DNA of 64,000 nucleotides, from NCBI RefSeq assembly GCF_000187895.1, contig NZ_DS990133.1, forward strand, positions 372,001 through 436,000. The letters are read 5' to 3'. The DNA comes from Phocaeicola plebeius DSM 17135 (GTDB lineage Bacteria > Bacteroidota > Bacteroidia > Bacteroidales > Bacteroidaceae). Positions 26,657-36,531 of the stretch are shown here, in pieces. The translations under genes were made by a program, and so were the position numbers. Below the pieces are notes generated by a model, which had not been told where the DNA came from, did not search any database, and saw nothing but the letters and a program-made list of their open reading frames with translations. How positions within the stretch are numbered: the stretch's first letter is position 1; each line of letters opens with the position of its first letter.

Positions 26657-26858
26657 ATGTACAAAAACAAGTTCCAAAGCTGTTCACATGCAAGAGCAAC
26701 GAAAATTAATGGCCTTTTCAGGCAAATAATTGTGTTTTTTCACTGATATGTAAAAAAAAAATACGTAATTTGCATAATTAAGTAGTAAGTATGCTTTTTT
26801 TAGGCGACTAAATATTGAAGAACAACCAAGGAAAACAAAGGAATTAAAGATAACTAAT

Positions 26859-27899
26859 ATGGAGTTCTCAGCTAAGCAAATTGCGGAATACATCCAAGGA
26901 ATAATAGTTGGTGATGAAAATGCCACCGTACATACCTTTGCAAAAATAGAAGAAGGTGTACCAGGTGCATTATCCTTTCTGTCTAATCCAAAGTACACTC
27001 ATTATATCTACGATACGAAATCTTCCATTGTATTGGTAAATAAAGATTTCGAACCAGAACATGAGTTGCAGACCACACTCATCAAAGTGGATAATGCATA
27101 TGAGAGTCTGGCCAAACTCATGGCTTTATACGAAATGAGTATTCCTAAAAAACAAGGTGTAAGTTCGTTAGCTTTCATTGCAGAAAGTGCAAAAATCGGA
27201 AAGAATGTATACATTGGTCCATTTGCTTGTATCGAGGAAGGTGCAGAAATCGGGGATAATGTATGCATACATCCACAAGCAACAATCGGAAGCAATGTAA
27301 AAATAGGCATGAATACGATTATTTATCCGCACGTAACTATCTATCAGGATTGTAGAATTGGGAACAACTGTATTCTTCATGCCGGAGTTGTAATTGGTGC
27401 TGACGGATTTGGCTTTGCTCCCGGAGCTGAAGGCTATGAGAAGATTCCACAAATAGGCATTGTTGTATTAGAAGACAATGTAGAAATTGGTGCAAATACT
27501 TGTATTGACCGAGCCACAATGGGACATACCCTCATTAAACAAGGAGTTAAACTTGATAATCTAATACAGGTTGCCCACAACGTGGAAATCGGGAAGCACA
27601 CAGTTATGGCATCACAAGTAGGAATTGCAGGTTCTGCAAAAATTGGCGAATGGTGTATGTTTGGAGGTCAAGTAGGAGTTGCAGGACATATCAAAGTGGG
27701 AGACCATGTCAATGTAGGAGCACAGTCTGGTATTCCAGGAAACACAAAATCAAACACTACATTAATGGGTTACCCAGCAATTGACCCGAAACAGTTCGCT
27801 CGTTCTGCCGCTATCTATAAAAAATTACCGGATATGTACGTAGAACTCGGACGCCTGCAAAAGGAAATTGAAGAATTAAAAAAACAACTAAATAAATAA
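26859..27899 (+). CDS. lpxD: UDP-3-O-(3-hydroxyacyl)glucosamine N-acyltransferase
   Basis: Adds the second (N-linked) hydroxyacyl chain in lipid A synthesis. The 346-residue protein has an N-terminal uridine-binding domain (about 1-100) and a left-handed parallel beta-helix of hexapeptide repeats (about 105-300, many IGxNVxI turns). The catalytic histidine lies in the [10 protein letters not shown] segment (about residue 240), and a coiled-coil C-terminal helix closes the protein. It begins the lpxD - lpxC/fabZ - lpxA run, with gaps of 4 and 1 bp. An imperfect TAATTTG at 26766-26772 is the only promoter-like box seen upstream. Confidence 0.96.
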   Translation: MEFSAKQIAEYIQGIIVGDENATVHTFAKIEEGVPGALSFLSNPKYTHYIYDTKSSIVLVNKDFEPEHELQTTLIKVDNAYESLAKLMALYEMSIPKKQGVSSLAFIAESAKIGKNVYIGPFACIEEGAEIGDNVCIHPQATIGSNVKIGMNTIIYPHVTIYQDCRIGNNCILHAGVVIGADGFGFAPGAEGYEKIPQIGIVVLEDNVEIGANTCIDRATMGHTLIKQGVKLDNLIQVAHNVEIGKHTVMASQVGIAGSAKIGEWCMFGGQVGVAGHIKVGDHVNVGAQSGIPGNTKSNTTLMGYPAIDPKQFARSAAIYKKLPDMYVELGRLQKEIEELKKQLNK

Positions 27900-27903
27900 A
27901 CCC

Positions 27904-29289
27904 ATGTTGAAACAACAAACCTTAAAAGGCAGCTTTTCACTCAATGGAAAGGGACTCCATACGGGAGTTAAACTGACCGTTACGTTCAATCCTGCCCCAG
28001 AGCACTACGGGTATAAGACACAGCGAATTGATTTGGACGACCAGCCCATATTAGATGCTGTAGCAGAAAATGTGGTAGACACAACCCGTGGAACAGTTTT
28101 AGCAAAAAACGGGGTAAAAGTTAGTACCGTAGAACATGCGTTAGCTGCATTATACGCAGCAGGTATAGATAACTGCTTGATTCAAGTCGACGGACCAGAA
28201 TTTCCTATTTTGGATGGAAGTGCCAAAGCATACGTAGAATGCATCAAGCGCGTAGGCATCGAAGAACAAGCTGCTCCGAAAGACTATTACATCATCAAGT
28301 CAAAGATTGAATTCCGTGATGAAGAAACAGGTTCTTCTATCATTGTGCTTCCTGATGACAAGTTCAGCGTCAATACACTGATTTCATACGACTCTAAAAT
28401 ATTGACCAACCAATATGCTACGTTGGAAAATATGGAGTGCTTCCCTACAGAAATTGCTTCAGCACGTACTTTTGTGTTTGTTCGTGAAATTGAACCGTTG
28501 CTGAATGCTGGACTCATCAAAGGAGGTGACCTGGATAATGCCATTGTTATTTACGAAAAACAAATGACACAGGAGAACTTTGATAAGTTAGCTGACGTAA
28601 TGGGAGTTCCTCACATGGATGCCAGCCATTTAGGGTATATCAACCATATTCCATTGGTATGGCCTAACGAACCTGCACGTCATAAATTATTGGACATTAT
28701 AGGTGACTTAGCATTGGTTGGTAAACCAATTAAAGGACGTATTATTGCTACACGTCCGGGACATACCATTAACAATAAATTTGCACGTCAGCTGCGGAAA
28801 GAAATCCGTATGCATGAGATACAAGCTCCGATTTACAACTGTAATGAAGAACCATTAATGGATGTAAATCGTATTCGAGAATTACTGCCTCATCGTTATC
28901 CATTCCAGTTGGTAGATAAAGTCATAGCTATAGGAGCAAACTATATTGTCGGTGTTAAGAACGTAACATCTAATGAACCATTTTTCCAAGGCCATTTCCC
29001 GCAAGAACCTGTAATGCCTGGTGTGTTACAAATCGAAGCAATGGCTCAAGTAGGAGGCTTGCTAGTTTTAAACTCAGTAGACGAACCAGAAAAATACTCA
29101 ACCTACTTCTTGAAGATAGACAACGTAAAGTTCCGTCAGAAAGTGGTTCCAGGCGATACTTTAATTTTCAGAGTTGAATTGATGGCGCCTATTCGCCGCG
29201 GAATATCGACTATGAAAGGATACGTTTTCGTAGGTGAAAAAATTGTCTGCGAAGCTGAGTTTATGGCACAAATTGTAAAAAACAAGTAA
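27904..29289 (+). CDS. lpxC-fabZ: Bifunctional UDP-3-O-acyl-GlcNAc deacetylase / 3-hydroxyacyl-ACP dehydratase
   Basis: A 461-residue fusion. Residues about 1-305 are LpxC, the zinc-dependent deacetylase that commits precursor to lipid A ([30 protein letters not shown] with zinc-binding His and Asp). Residues about 315-461 are FabZ, the hot-dog fold dehydratase ([36 protein letters not shown] with catalytic His and Glu). The fusion is a known Bacteroidetes feature and ties the commitment step of lipid A to fatty-acid elongation in one polypeptide. It is 4 bp after lpxD and 1 bp before lpxA. Confidence 0.97.
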   Translation: MLKQQTLKGSFSLNGKGLHTGVKLTVTFNPAPEHYGYKTQRIDLDDQPILDAVAENVVDTTRGTVLAKNGVKVSTVEHALAALYAAGIDNCLIQVDGPEFPILDGSAKAYVECIKRVGIEEQAAPKDYYIIKSKIEFRDEETGSSIIVLPDDKFSVNTLISYDSKILTNQYATLENMECFPTEIASARTFVFVREIEPLLNAGLIKGGDLDNAIVIYEKQMTQENFDKLADVMGVPHMDASHLGYINHIPLVWPNEPARHKLLDIIGDLALVGKPIKGRIIATRPGHTINNKFARQLRKEIRMHEIQAPIYNCNEEPLMDVNRIRELLPHRYPFQLVDKVIAIGANYIVGVKNVTSNEPFFQGHFPQEPVMPGVLQIEAMAQVGGLLVLNSVDEPEKYSTYFLKIDNVKFRQKVVPGDTLIFRVELMAPIRRGISTMKGYVFVGEKIVCEAEFMAQIVKNK

Positions 29290-29290
29290 C

Positions 29291-30058
29291 ATGATCAGTC
29301 CTTTAGCATATATAGACCCAGAAGCTAAAATCGGGGAAAACGTAGAAATAGGCCCTTTTGTCTTCATTGATAAAAATGTAGTCATTGGTGACAATAACGT
29401 CATTATGCCCAATGCGAATATATTATATGGTTCTCGCATTGGGAACGGAAACCGCATTTTCCCCGGAGCAGTAATTGGAGCCATTCCACAAGACTTGAAG
29501 TTTCACGGAGAAGAAACCACAGCAGAAATCGGCGATAATAATACCATTCGTGAAAACGTAACCATCAATCGTGGCACAGCCGCCAAAGGTAAAACCGTGG
29601 TAGGTAATAATAACCTGCTGATGGAAGGAGTACACGTAGCCCATGACACGATTGTAGGAAGCGGATGTATTATTGGCAACCAGACTAAAATGGCAGGAGA
29701 AGTGATCATCGATGATAATGCCATCGTAAGTGCTTCTGTACTGATGCACCAATTCTGCCGTGTAGGAGGCTATGTGATGATTCAGGGAGGATGCCGTTTT
29801 AGTAAGGATATTCCGCCTTTCATCATTGCCGGACGTGACCCGATTGCTTATTGTGGTATCAATATTGTAGGCTTGCGACGCAGAGGATTCTCCAACGAAT
29901 TAATCGAAAACATCCATAATGCTTACCGTATTATCTACAACAGCGGAAAGATGGTGACAGATGCCATAGAAGAAATCAAGCGAGAAGTTCCAATGAGCAA
30001 AGAAATTGAATACATCATTTCATTCGTGGAAAACTCACAGCGCGGGATCATCCGATAA
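29291..30058 (+). CDS. lpxA: UDP-N-acetylglucosamine acyltransferase
   Basis: Catalyses the first, reversible acyl transfer from hydroxyacyl-ACP to UDP-GlcNAc. The 255-residue protein begins with hexapeptide repeats (IGENVEIGPFVFI, IGDNNVIMPN) and has the catalytic histidine in GVHVAHDTIVG. The C-terminal helical region (about 190-255, GLRRRGFSNELIENIHNAYR) completes the trimer and is typical. It closes the compact lpx operon; the following pRiA4b-like gene starts 45 bp later. Confidence 0.97.
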   Translation: MISPLAYIDPEAKIGENVEIGPFVFIDKNVVIGDNNVIMPNANILYGSRIGNGNRIFPGAVIGAIPQDLKFHGEETTAEIGDNNTIRENVTINRGTAAKGKTVVGNNNLLMEGVHVAHDTIVGSGCIIGNQTKMAGEVIIDDNAIVSASVLMHQFCRVGGYVMIQGGCRFSKDIPPFIIAGRDPIAYCGINIVGLRRRGFSNELIENIHNAYRIIYNSGKMVTDAIEEIKREVPMSKEIEYIISFVENSQRGIIR

Positions 30059-30103
30059 AAAAGATTTTGTATATTTACCCCATCAACAAAAGACAAAAAG
30101 AAA

Positions 30104-30661
30104 ATGGTATACAAATTTAGAATCATATCTGACGAAGTCGATGATTTTTTGAGAGAAATCCAAATCGACTCTGAAGCTTCTTTCTACGACCTGCACGAAG
30201 CTATTCTGAAATCAACTGGATACAAAGATGACCAGATGACTTCTTTCTTCATTTGTGACGATGACTGGGAAAAAGAAACAGAAATAACCCTGGAAGACAT
30301 GGGAAGCGGTAGTTCGGAAGAAGATACATATATCATGAGAGAAACTCCTTTAAGCGAATTGCTGGAAGATGAAAAACAGAAGATGATATATGTATTTGAC
30401 CCGCTTGCTGAGCGTGTATTCTTCATCGAACTTTCAGAAATCATCACCGGAAAAGATTTGGACAAGGCAGTATGCACTCGTAAAAACGGAGAAGCTCCTC
30501 AACAGACCATTGATTTTGACGAACAAATGAATACAAACGCTGCACTCGACCTTGACGAAAACTTCTATGGCGATCAAGACTACGACATGGAAGACTTTGA
30601 CCCGGAAGGTTTTGACATCAACGAAGGAAGCGGAAATCCTTATGATGAAGATAAATATTAA
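30104..30661 (+). CDS. pRiA4b ORF-3-like domain protein
   Basis: A 185-residue acidic protein. The N-terminal ~140 residues match the plasmid pRiA4b ORF-3-like fold (VYKFRIISDEVDDFLREIQIDSEASFYDLHEAILKS and the SFFICDDDWEKETEI, MIYVFDPLAERVFFIEL stretches). The last ~45 residues are strongly acidic (DEDKY end) and probably disordered. The family name comes from a plasmid or transposon passenger gene, but there is no mobile element here. Its position between lpxA and miaA looks fixed rather than acquired; function is unknown. A hairpin terminator lies about 40 bp after the stop. Confidence 0.8.
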   Translation: MVYKFRIISDEVDDFLREIQIDSEASFYDLHEAILKSTGYKDDQMTSFFICDDDWEKETEITLEDMGSGSSEEDTYIMRETPLSELLEDEKQKMIYVFDPLAERVFFIELSEIITGKDLDKAVCTRKNGEAPQQTIDFDEQMNTNAALDLDENFYGDQDYDMEDFDPEGFDINEGSGNPYDEDKY

Positions 30662-30702
30662 ACAGAGCTGACACGCAGTTACATCAGTGTAAAACAATAT
30701 AA

Positions 30703-30740
30703 GAAATGTCATCCTGGGTCTGACTCAGAATGACATTTTC
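30703..30740 (+). terminator. Terminator after the pRiA4b-like gene
   Basis: Imperfect stem of about 18 bp (30703-30720 with 30722-30740) and a tight loop, followed by TTTTTT. The first in-frame ATG of the miaA frame (30730) lies inside this hairpin, so the true miaA start is the later ATG. Confidence 0.75.
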
Positions 30741-30771
30741 TTTTTTCCCTACCGACTATACTCGCACACAA

Positions 30772-31683
30772 ATGAAAAAGCCCGTCCTTATCGTACTTAT
30801 TGGTCCTACCGGTGTAGGAAAAACAGAATTAAGTCTTTCCATTGCCGAAAAGTATCATACCTCTATCATCTCTTCAGACTCTCGCCAGCTGTATAAAGAC
30901 CTGAAAATTGGAACAGCAGCACCTACTCCCAATCAGTTGAAAAGAGTACCTCACTATTTTGTAGGTACCCTTGAACTGACCGATTACTACAGCGCAGCCC
31001 AATTCGAAACGGAAGTACTAAAGAAGTTGGAGGAGTTATTCAAGGCTAATCCGGTAGTGGTTATGACCGGAGGTTCCATGATGTACGTTGACGCCGTCTG
31101 TAAAGGTATAGACGATATTCCTACGGTGGATAAAGAAACACGCGAACTGATGTTGCGCCGCTACGAAAGTGAAGGTTTGGAGCAACTTTGTGCAGAACTG
31201 CGGGTGCTTGATCCGGAGTATTACCGCATTGTAGACCTGAAAAATCACAAACGAGTGATTCACGCACTTGAAATCTGTTATATGACGGGAAAAACCTATA
31301 CTTCATTCCGTACCCGTAACACCAAAGAACGTCCGTTTCAAATCATCAAAATCGGACTCACACGCGACCGTGAAGAACTATACCAGCGCATTAACCAACG
31401 GGTAGATGAAATGATAAAAGAAGGATTGCTGGAAGAAGCCAAAAGCGTATATGCTTACAAGCACCTCAATTCACTCAATACCGTTGGCTACAAAGAGATA
31501 TTCAACTACCTGGATGGAGAATGGGAACTTCCTTTTGCGATAGAAAAAATCAAGCAAAACTCACGCATTTATTCCCGGAAACAAATGACTTGGTTCAAGA
31601 GAGACCCGGAAATCACATGGTTCCATCCTGCACAAGCGGAAGAGATTATGAAATTCCTAGAAGAACGAATCAATCAGGCGTAG
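30772..31683 (+). CDS. miaA: tRNA dimethylallyltransferase
   Basis: Adds a dimethylallyl group to A37 of tRNAs reading UNN codons. The 303-residue protein starts [21 protein letters not shown], with the P-loop at about residues 11-18, then [19 protein letters not shown] and the R-rich catalytic region. The ATG at 30772 is chosen because the upstream ATG at 30730 is inside a terminator hairpin. The 3' end overlaps the end of the convergent AI-2E-family gene by 14 bp, with no room for a terminator between them. Confidence 0.95.
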   Translation: MKKPVLIVLIGPTGVGKTELSLSIAEKYHTSIISSDSRQLYKDLKIGTAAPTPNQLKRVPHYFVGTLELTDYYSAAQFETEVLKKLEELFKANPVVVMTGGSMMYVDAVCKGIDDIPTVDKETRELMLRRYESEGLEQLCAELRVLDPEYYRIVDLKNHKRVIHALEICYMTGKTYTSFRTRNTKERPFQIIKIGLTRDREELYQRINQRVDEMIKEGLLEEAKSVYAYKHLNSLNTVGYKEIFNYLDGEWELPFAIEKIKQNSRIYSRKQMTWFKRDPEITWFHPAQAEEIMKFLEERINQA

Positions 31684-32686
31684 CCGATTGGTTATCTTCC
31701 AGCAAGAATTCTTTCCGGAACATATCCACAAACAGAAGGAACAGCGATACGAGCAACGGACCAAATATCACTCCCATAAAACCAAATAAAGGGAGACCAG
31801 CCACTACACCGAAAATCGTAATCAACGGATGCACATCCGCCATTTTTTTCTGAAGCAGGAAACGAATCAGGTTATCGCACTGTGAAACGATGATAGCCCC
31901 ATATCCCAGCATCATCAGAGCGTTCACCCAGCTTCCTACAATCAGGAAGTAGATGGTGATTGGCACCCATACCAAAGCAGTACCTACCAAAGGAATTACC
32001 GAAGCAAAAGCTGTCAACATGGCACTTAGAAATGGATTGGGGGCATCGCAAATCAAATAGCCTCCTAATGATATAAATCCTTGGATAATGGCCAGCAAAG
32101 GAATACCAATGGCATTGGAACGCACCATCAACTGCACTTTCTTCAGTACTTCAATCTTATTCTCTGCCTTAAAAGGCAACAGTGTGGAGACATAGTGTTC
32201 CATAGATTTTCCTTCGTAAAGCATAAAGAACAACAGCATAATAGCTACGCACAAATTAACCAGCAGGTCGCTCACTCCACTCATCACCGACTGCCCGATG
32301 GAAGAAGCTTGTGATACAAAGAACGACAAACTTTTCTCCGACAAAATATCAAAGCCGGTACGGTCTTTGATAAAATCAATCACATGCCATGCCGGACGAA
32401 TGATAGCCTCCGTATCAAAGTGCATCTTTGAAACCTGACTAACCAGTGCCCAGCCAAACAAAGAAAGTGGTATCAGAATGAAGAGTGTCACTCCAATTGT
32501 CACCAGCCATACAGCCAATGCCGGCTTCATCTTGGTCTGAAGCCAGAAAGTGACATTCCGCAACAGCAAATAAAGCGTAAATCCTCCCAAAATACCGTTC
32601 AGAAACGGCTGTGCCTGGCGGAACAGCAAATACCCCAATCCAAGGATAAACACAATCAGTGAATATTTCCAATACCTTTCTTTCAT
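31670..32686 (-). CDS. AI-2E family transporter
   Basis: A 338-residue polytopic protein with about 7-8 membrane helices in the family arrangement: two early helices (about 10-50), one near 60-85, then a cluster from about 145 to 325. The region [27 protein letters not shown] is a typical C-terminal signature. Members were first described as AI-2 exporters (TqsA) but many have other or unknown roles, including Na+/H+ exchange. Upstream on the same strand lie a small membrane protein (24-bp gap) and a DivIC-like gene, so it may be cotranscribed with them. Confidence 0.88.
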   Translation of the reverse strand: MKERYWKYSLIVFILGLGYLLFRQAQPFLNGILGGFTLYLLLRNVTFWLQTKMKPALAVWLVTIGVTLFILIPLSLFGWALVSQVSKMHFDTEAIIRPAWHVIDFIKDRTGFDILSEKSLSFFVSQASSIGQSVMSGVSDLLVNLCVAIMLLFFMLYEGKSMEHYVSTLLPFKAENKIEVLKKVQLMVRSNAIGIPLLAIIQGFISLGGYLICDAPNPFLSAMLTAFASVIPLVGTALVWVPITIYFLIVGSWVNALMMLGYGAIIVSQCDNLIRFLLQKKMADVHPLITIFGVVAGLPLFGFMGVIFGPLLVSLFLLFVDMFRKEFLLEDNQSATPD

Positions 32687-32710
32687 GATTCCTTGATTTA
32701 AACTGTCACA

Positions 32711-33052
32711 TTAATTCTCTTTTGCTTCTTCCTGCGGAATACGGAATGCCGTGTAAAGTTCCAATACCGCGGCCACCGTAAGGCACACAATCCATTCATT
32801 CCGTTTCCACAGCAACATGATTACCCCTGTCAACACTAGCAACATAGCTCCCAAAAGCTGCTGACGGCGCAAACGACGGATAATGATATTCTTTCCTTTA
32901 TAATCAGAAACCAACTGTACGTAAGCAAACAGACAAGCCCCTACCAGATACACATACGGAGCCCATACTAGTTTTACGAACTGCAATGCCAGACCAATAA
33001 ACAACACAATGGCTCCCACTACAGCCAGTTTATCTTTCATCTTTGATTCCAT
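32711..33052 (-). CDS. Small tetra-helical membrane protein, unknown function
   Basis: A 113-residue protein with four hydrophobic segments (about 9-25, 29-47, 67-83, 87-105) and a basic loop between the second and third (KGKNIIIRRLRRQQ). It overlaps the DivIC-like gene by one base (TAATG), implying coupled translation. I do not recognise a named domain. The link to DivIC suggests, without proving, an envelope or division-related role. Confidence 0.75.
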   Translation of the reverse strand: MESKMKDKLAVVGAIVLFIGLALQFVKLVWAPYVYLVGACLFAYVQLVSDYKGKNIIIRRLRRQQLLGAMLLVLTGVIMLLWKRNEWIVCLTVAAVLELYTAFRIPQEEAKEN

Positions 33053-33363
33053 TACTTGTCTTCTTCAAAAATAAAAATATCCTCATTTTCTTTCTTCATC
33101 AGGTATTTTTCACGAGCCACCTTCTCTAATGCTTCCTTATTGGAGGTAATCTCCTTCAGCAATTTGCTATCCTCTTCATACTGCTTCCGGTAACGCTCAA
33201 TCTCTGTATTCAACTGATGAATTTCACGTTTATGTGCAATGCGGCGTATCAGACTATTTTCATCCAACACTCCGATAATCAACAGAAAAGCACCGATGGT
33301 TACCCAATACTTATGCCTTCCGATAAAAGCCCATATATTAGCCAGTTTACCCATAAAATACAC
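33052..33363 (-). CDS. Septum formation initiator family protein (DivIC/FtsB-like)
   Basis: A 103-residue bitopic protein: short cytoplasmic start, one membrane helix (about 17-33, YWVTIGAFLLIIGVLDEN), then a periplasmic coiled coil (about 40-85, rich in Glu, Lys and Leu heptads) ending in EKVAREKYLMKKENEDIFIFEED. The EKVAREKYLMKKENED stretch is the conserved FtsB/DivIC end that binds FtsL and FtsQ/DivIB. It is divergent from dnaX, with a -7 box at 33379-33386. Confidence 0.92.
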   Translation of the reverse strand: MYFMGKLANIWAFIGRHKYWVTIGAFLLIIGVLDENSLIRRIAHKREIHQLNTEIERYRKQYEEDSKLLKEITSNKEALEKVAREKYLMKKENEDIFIFEEDK

Positions 33364-33378
33364 ACTTTATTACCCTTG

Positions 33379-33386
33379 CAAAGATA
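33379..33386 (-). promoter_or_regulatory. -7 box for the DivIC-like operon
   Basis: TATCTTTG on the minus strand, 15 bp upstream of the start codon. Confidence 0.55.
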
Positions 33387-33430
33387 GAAATTATTTCCTA
33401 GCAAGCCCATGACAAGAAAGAGATTTTATG

Positions 33431-33438
33431 TACATTTG
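33431..33438 (+). promoter_or_regulatory. -7 box for dnaX
   Basis: TACATTTG, 36 bp upstream of the ATG at 33475; it lies downstream of an alternative in-frame start at 33409, which supports the later start. Confidence 0.6.
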
Positions 33439-33474
33439 CAGAAATATCAAGGAATCAAACAAAAGAATCGACAC

Positions 33475-35310
33475 ATGGAAAATTATATCGTATCGGCACG
33501 CAAATACCGCCCCTCTACTTTCGATACCGTAGTGGGACAACGTGCATTGACCACGACCCTGAAAAACGCCATTGCCAATCATAAACTGGCGCATGCCTAC
33601 CTGTTCTGCGGTCCGCGAGGAGTAGGAAAGACCACCTGCGCCCGTATCTTTGCCAAGACCATCAACTGTCTTCACCCAACCAGTGAAGGAGAGGCATGCA
33701 ACGAATGTGAGTCATGCAAGGCTTTCAACGAACAGCGTTCCTATAATATCCATGAGTTGGATGCGGCCTCCAACAACTCAGTCGAAGACATCCGTTCCTT
33801 GATTGAGCAAGTACGCATCCCGCCCCAAATCGGCAAGTACAAAGTGTACATCATCGACGAGGTACACATGCTGTCTACCGCCGCATTCAATGCCTTTCTG
33901 AAGACATTGGAAGAACCGCCTCAGCATGCCATTTTCATTCTGGCCACCACTGAGAAACATAAGATTCTTCCCACCATCCTGAGCCGATGCCAGATTTACG
34001 ACTTCAGCCGCATCACGGTCAACGATACGGTGGAACACCTGGAGAACGTAGCCCGCAAGGAGCACATCGAAGCCGAACCGGAAGCCCTGAACGTCATTGC
34101 ACAGAAAGCCGACGGGGGTATGCGTGATGCCCTCTCCATCTTCGACCAGGTAGTGAGCTTCACCAATGGCCACATCACTTACCAAAGTGTGATTGAGAAC
34201 CTGAACGTATTGGACTACGAATATTATTTCAAGCTGACCGATTTCTTCCTGGAAAATAAAGTAGCCGAATGCCTGCTCACGTTCAATGATATTCTTCGAA
34301 AAGGATTTGACGGCAACCATTTCATCACGGGACTGACTTCACATTTCCGAAACCTGCTGGTAAGCCGCGACCCGTCTACCCTGCAACTGCTGGAAGCCGG
34401 TGCTTCTATCCGGGACCGATACCAAGCTCAAGCGCAGAAATGTACGCCACAATTCCTGTACAAGGCCATGAAGCTGTGCAACGACTGCGACCTGAACTAC
34501 CGACAAAGCAAAAACAAACGCCTGCTGGTAGAGCTCACCCTTATTCAGGTGGCACAACTCACAGCCGAACCGGAAGATGCCGGAAGTGGGCATGGCCCTA
34601 AGAAACAGTTATCTCCCGTCTTCCATACGGCACAAGCCAGTCAGCCTGTAGCCCCCGTACAAACGACTCCGGTAGCTACAGCTCCGGTTTCTCAGCCGAC
34701 TCCTCAGCCTCAACCGGCGGCAGCAAGTGCACAACCTTATACAAGCACCTTGCAGCAATCGGAAGTACCCTACACCAAAAGCAGTCCCCTGCCCAAAGTC
34801 AGTACGGAAAGAAAGGCACCGGTCATCAAAGCCGGCAGTTTAGGCATGTCTATCCGCAAGACACAAACGGCCACCGCAGAACCAGCTGCACGAACAGCAT
34901 CCAATGCACCCGTGCAACAGCCCATGACAGAGACATGGGAAGATTACATGTTCAATGAAAAAGACTTAGGCTATTACTGGCGTGAGTTTGCCAGTCTGCT
35001 ACCTAAAGAGGAGGCCGCCAATGCCGGACGCATGATGAACATGCACCCTCACCTGCTGGCCGACCAGCAGACATTTGAAGTAGCGGTGGACAATGACATG
35101 GTTCAGAAATACATGCAGCAGCTCGCTCCGAAGATAGAAGCCCATCTGCAAGAAAAATTGCATAACCGCAAAATCAGAATGACTACACGGGTAAGCGAAG
35201 CCAACGAAAACGTGCGTGCCTATAGCCACGTAGAGCGTTTTCAGATGATGAGCAAGAAAAACCCCAGTCTGCTGAGACTCAAGGAAGCCCTCGGCCTGGA
35301 ACTTTCCTGA
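33475..35310 (+). CDS. dnaX: DNA polymerase III subunit gamma/tau
   Basis: Clamp-loader ATPase of 611 residues. The AAA+ domain carries Walker A GPRGVGKT (46-53), a four-cysteine zinc module (CLHPTSEGEACNECESC region), Walker B IIDEVHML and sensor SRC at LSRCQIYDFSR. The lid and collar follow to about 365. A Pro/Ala/Gln/Thr-rich linker (about 385-500) joins a tau-like C-terminal domain (about 510-611). The start MENYIVSARKYRP fits the family and follows the -7 box. I see no A-rich slippery heptamer with a downstream hairpin to suggest a programmed gamma frameshift. Confidence 0.96.
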   Translation: MENYIVSARKYRPSTFDTVVGQRALTTTLKNAIANHKLAHAYLFCGPRGVGKTTCARIFAKTINCLHPTSEGEACNECESCKAFNEQRSYNIHELDAASNNSVEDIRSLIEQVRIPPQIGKYKVYIIDEVHMLSTAAFNAFLKTLEEPPQHAIFILATTEKHKILPTILSRCQIYDFSRITVNDTVEHLENVARKEHIEAEPEALNVIAQKADGGMRDALSIFDQVVSFTNGHITYQSVIENLNVLDYEYYFKLTDFFLENKVAECLLTFNDILRKGFDGNHFITGLTSHFRNLLVSRDPSTLQLLEAGASIRDRYQAQAQKCTPQFLYKAMKLCNDCDLNYRQSKNKRLLVELTLIQVAQLTAEPEDAGSGHGPKKQLSPVFHTAQASQPVAPVQTTPVATAPVSQPTPQPQPAAASAQPYTSTLQQSEVPYTKSSPLPKVSTERKAPVIKAGSLGMSIRKTQTATAEPAARTASNAPVQQPMTETWEDYMFNEKDLGYYWREFASLLPKEEAANAGRMMNMHPHLLADQQTFEVAVDNDMVQKYMQQLAPKIEAHLQEKLHNRKIRMTTRVSEANENVRAYSHVERFQMMSKKNPSLLRLKEALGLELS

Positions 35311-35333
35311 TACCGAAGTATTCATAAAAAATA

Positions 35334-35370
35334 CGGGCGGAGAAACATTCACATGCTGTTTCTCCGCCCG
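35334..35370. terminator. Bidirectional terminator between dnaX and queF
   Basis: Perfect 14-bp GC-rich stem (CGGGCGGAGAAACA at 35334-35347 and its complement at 35357-35370) with a 9-nt loop, flanked by an A-run on the left and T-rich sequence on the right. It serves both convergent genes. Confidence 0.92.
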
Positions 35371-35399
35371 CATTCTTTTATATTTCAGCAAACTCCGGC

Positions 35400-35858
35400 T
35401 TACAAATCATGATTCTTCATCCGATACTCAGCCAGTTCCTCGTACTTTGTTCCCGGACGACCGTAATTGCAATACGGATAAATGGAAATGCCGCCACGTG
35501 GAGTAAAAATACCCGTCACCTCAATGTATTTCGGATCCATCAGTTTAATCAAGTCTTTCATGATGATGTTCACACAGTCTTCATGAAAATCGCCGTGATT
35601 ACGGAAACTGAACAAATACAGCTTCAAGCTCTTGCTTTCTACCATCTTCACATCCGGCAGGTAGCTGATACGAATTTCCGCAAAATCCGGCTGCCCCGTA
35701 ATCGGGCAAAGACTGGTAAACTCCGGACAGTTGAAACGCACCCAGTAATCATTCTCCGGATGTTTGTTTACAAACGATTCCAGCACTTCAGGCGCATAAT
35801 CCTGCTTATATACCGTTTTCTTATTACCCAATAAAGTGAGTTCGTCTTTTCTTTCCAT
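35400..35858 (-). CDS. queF: PreQ0 reductase (NADPH-dependent 7-cyano-7-deazaguanine reductase)
   Basis: Reduces preQ0 to preQ1 in queuosine synthesis. The 152-residue protein is the short unimodular (YkvM-type) form. The catalytic cysteine is Cys51 in [13 protein letters not shown], with Asp58 and the [22 protein letters not shown] segment that binds substrate and NADPH. It follows queC by 2 bp and the precursor transporter further up. No queD, queE or tgt is adjacent, so the rest of the pathway is outside the window. Confidence 0.96.
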   Translation of the reverse strand: MERKDELTLLGNKKTVYKQDYAPEVLESFVNKHPENDYWVRFNCPEFTSLCPITGQPDFAEIRISYLPDVKMVESKSLKLYLFSFRNHGDFHEDCVNIIMKDLIKLMDPKYIEVTGIFTPRGGISIYPYCNYGRPGTKYEELAEYRMKNHDL

Positions 35859-35860
35859 AC

Positions 35861-36526
35861 TTACTTATTTTGTTTTGAAGCCAAATATTTTTCCAATCCC
35901 TCACGGCGCAATTTACAAGCCGGACAATGTCCGCACCCGTCACCCGGAATTCCATTATAACAAGTCAGTGTCTCGTTTCGAACCAAGTCAAGCACTCCCA
36001 GTTCATCGGCTAGCGCCCAGGTCTGTGCCTTGTCAATCCACATCAACGGTGTATGAATCACAAACTGTTCTTCCATGGCCAGATTCAGTGTCACGTTCAG
36101 CGACTTGATAAACGAGTCCCGACAATCGGGATACCCGCTGAAATCTGTCTGCGATACCCCCGTCACCATGTGATGGATGCCTTTTTCACGCGCATAAACC
36201 GCTGCAATGCTCAGGAAAAACAAGTTTCTTCCCGGAACGAACGTATTCGGAAATGAATCTTTCGGTTTTTCCTCATCCATGTGAATAGACGTATCCGTCA
36301 GAGAGTTTTTTCCCAGGTGTCCGATAAATGACACATCCATGACTTCAAACTCTACCCCGGCTTTCCGTGCAATTTCACGCGCCAGTTCTACTTCCTTTTC
36401 ATGCTTCTGCCCGTACAGAAAGCTCAATGCATATACTTTCTCAAAATGCTTTTTTGCCCAGAAAAGACAGGTCGTAGAATCCTGCCCGCCGCTAAATACG
36501 ACGAGGGCCTCCTTATTATTTACCAT
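35861..36526 (-). CDS. queC: 7-cyano-7-deazaguanine synthase
   Basis: ATP-dependent enzyme that turns 7-carboxy-7-deazaguanine into preQ0. The 221-residue protein begins with the PP-loop SGGQDSTTC (about 11-19) and ends with the zinc-binding cysteines of [13 protein letters not shown], preceded by TLTCYNG. It sits between the precursor transporter (5 bp upstream) and queF (2 bp downstream), all on the minus strand, so one transcript is likely. Confidence 0.96.
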   Translation of the reverse strand: MVNNKEALVVFSGGQDSTTCLFWAKKHFEKVYALSFLYGQKHEKEVELAREIARKAGVEFEVMDVSFIGHLGKNSLTDTSIHMDEEKPKDSFPNTFVPGRNLFFLSIAAVYAREKGIHHMVTGVSQTDFSGYPDCRDSFIKSLNVTLNLAMEEQFVIHTPLMWIDKAQTWALADELGVLDLVRNETLTCYNGIPGDGCGHCPACKLRREGLEKYLASKQNK

Positions 36527-36531
36527 ATTTC

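Noticed and set aside
30104-30661. Transposon remnant based on the pRiA4b/IS1096-passenger name
   Set aside because: No inverted repeats, transposase or target duplication; the gene is embedded in a conserved housekeeping run.
33475-35310. Programmed frameshift making a short gamma form of DnaX
   Set aside because: No A-rich slippery heptamer followed by a stable hairpin was found in the linker.
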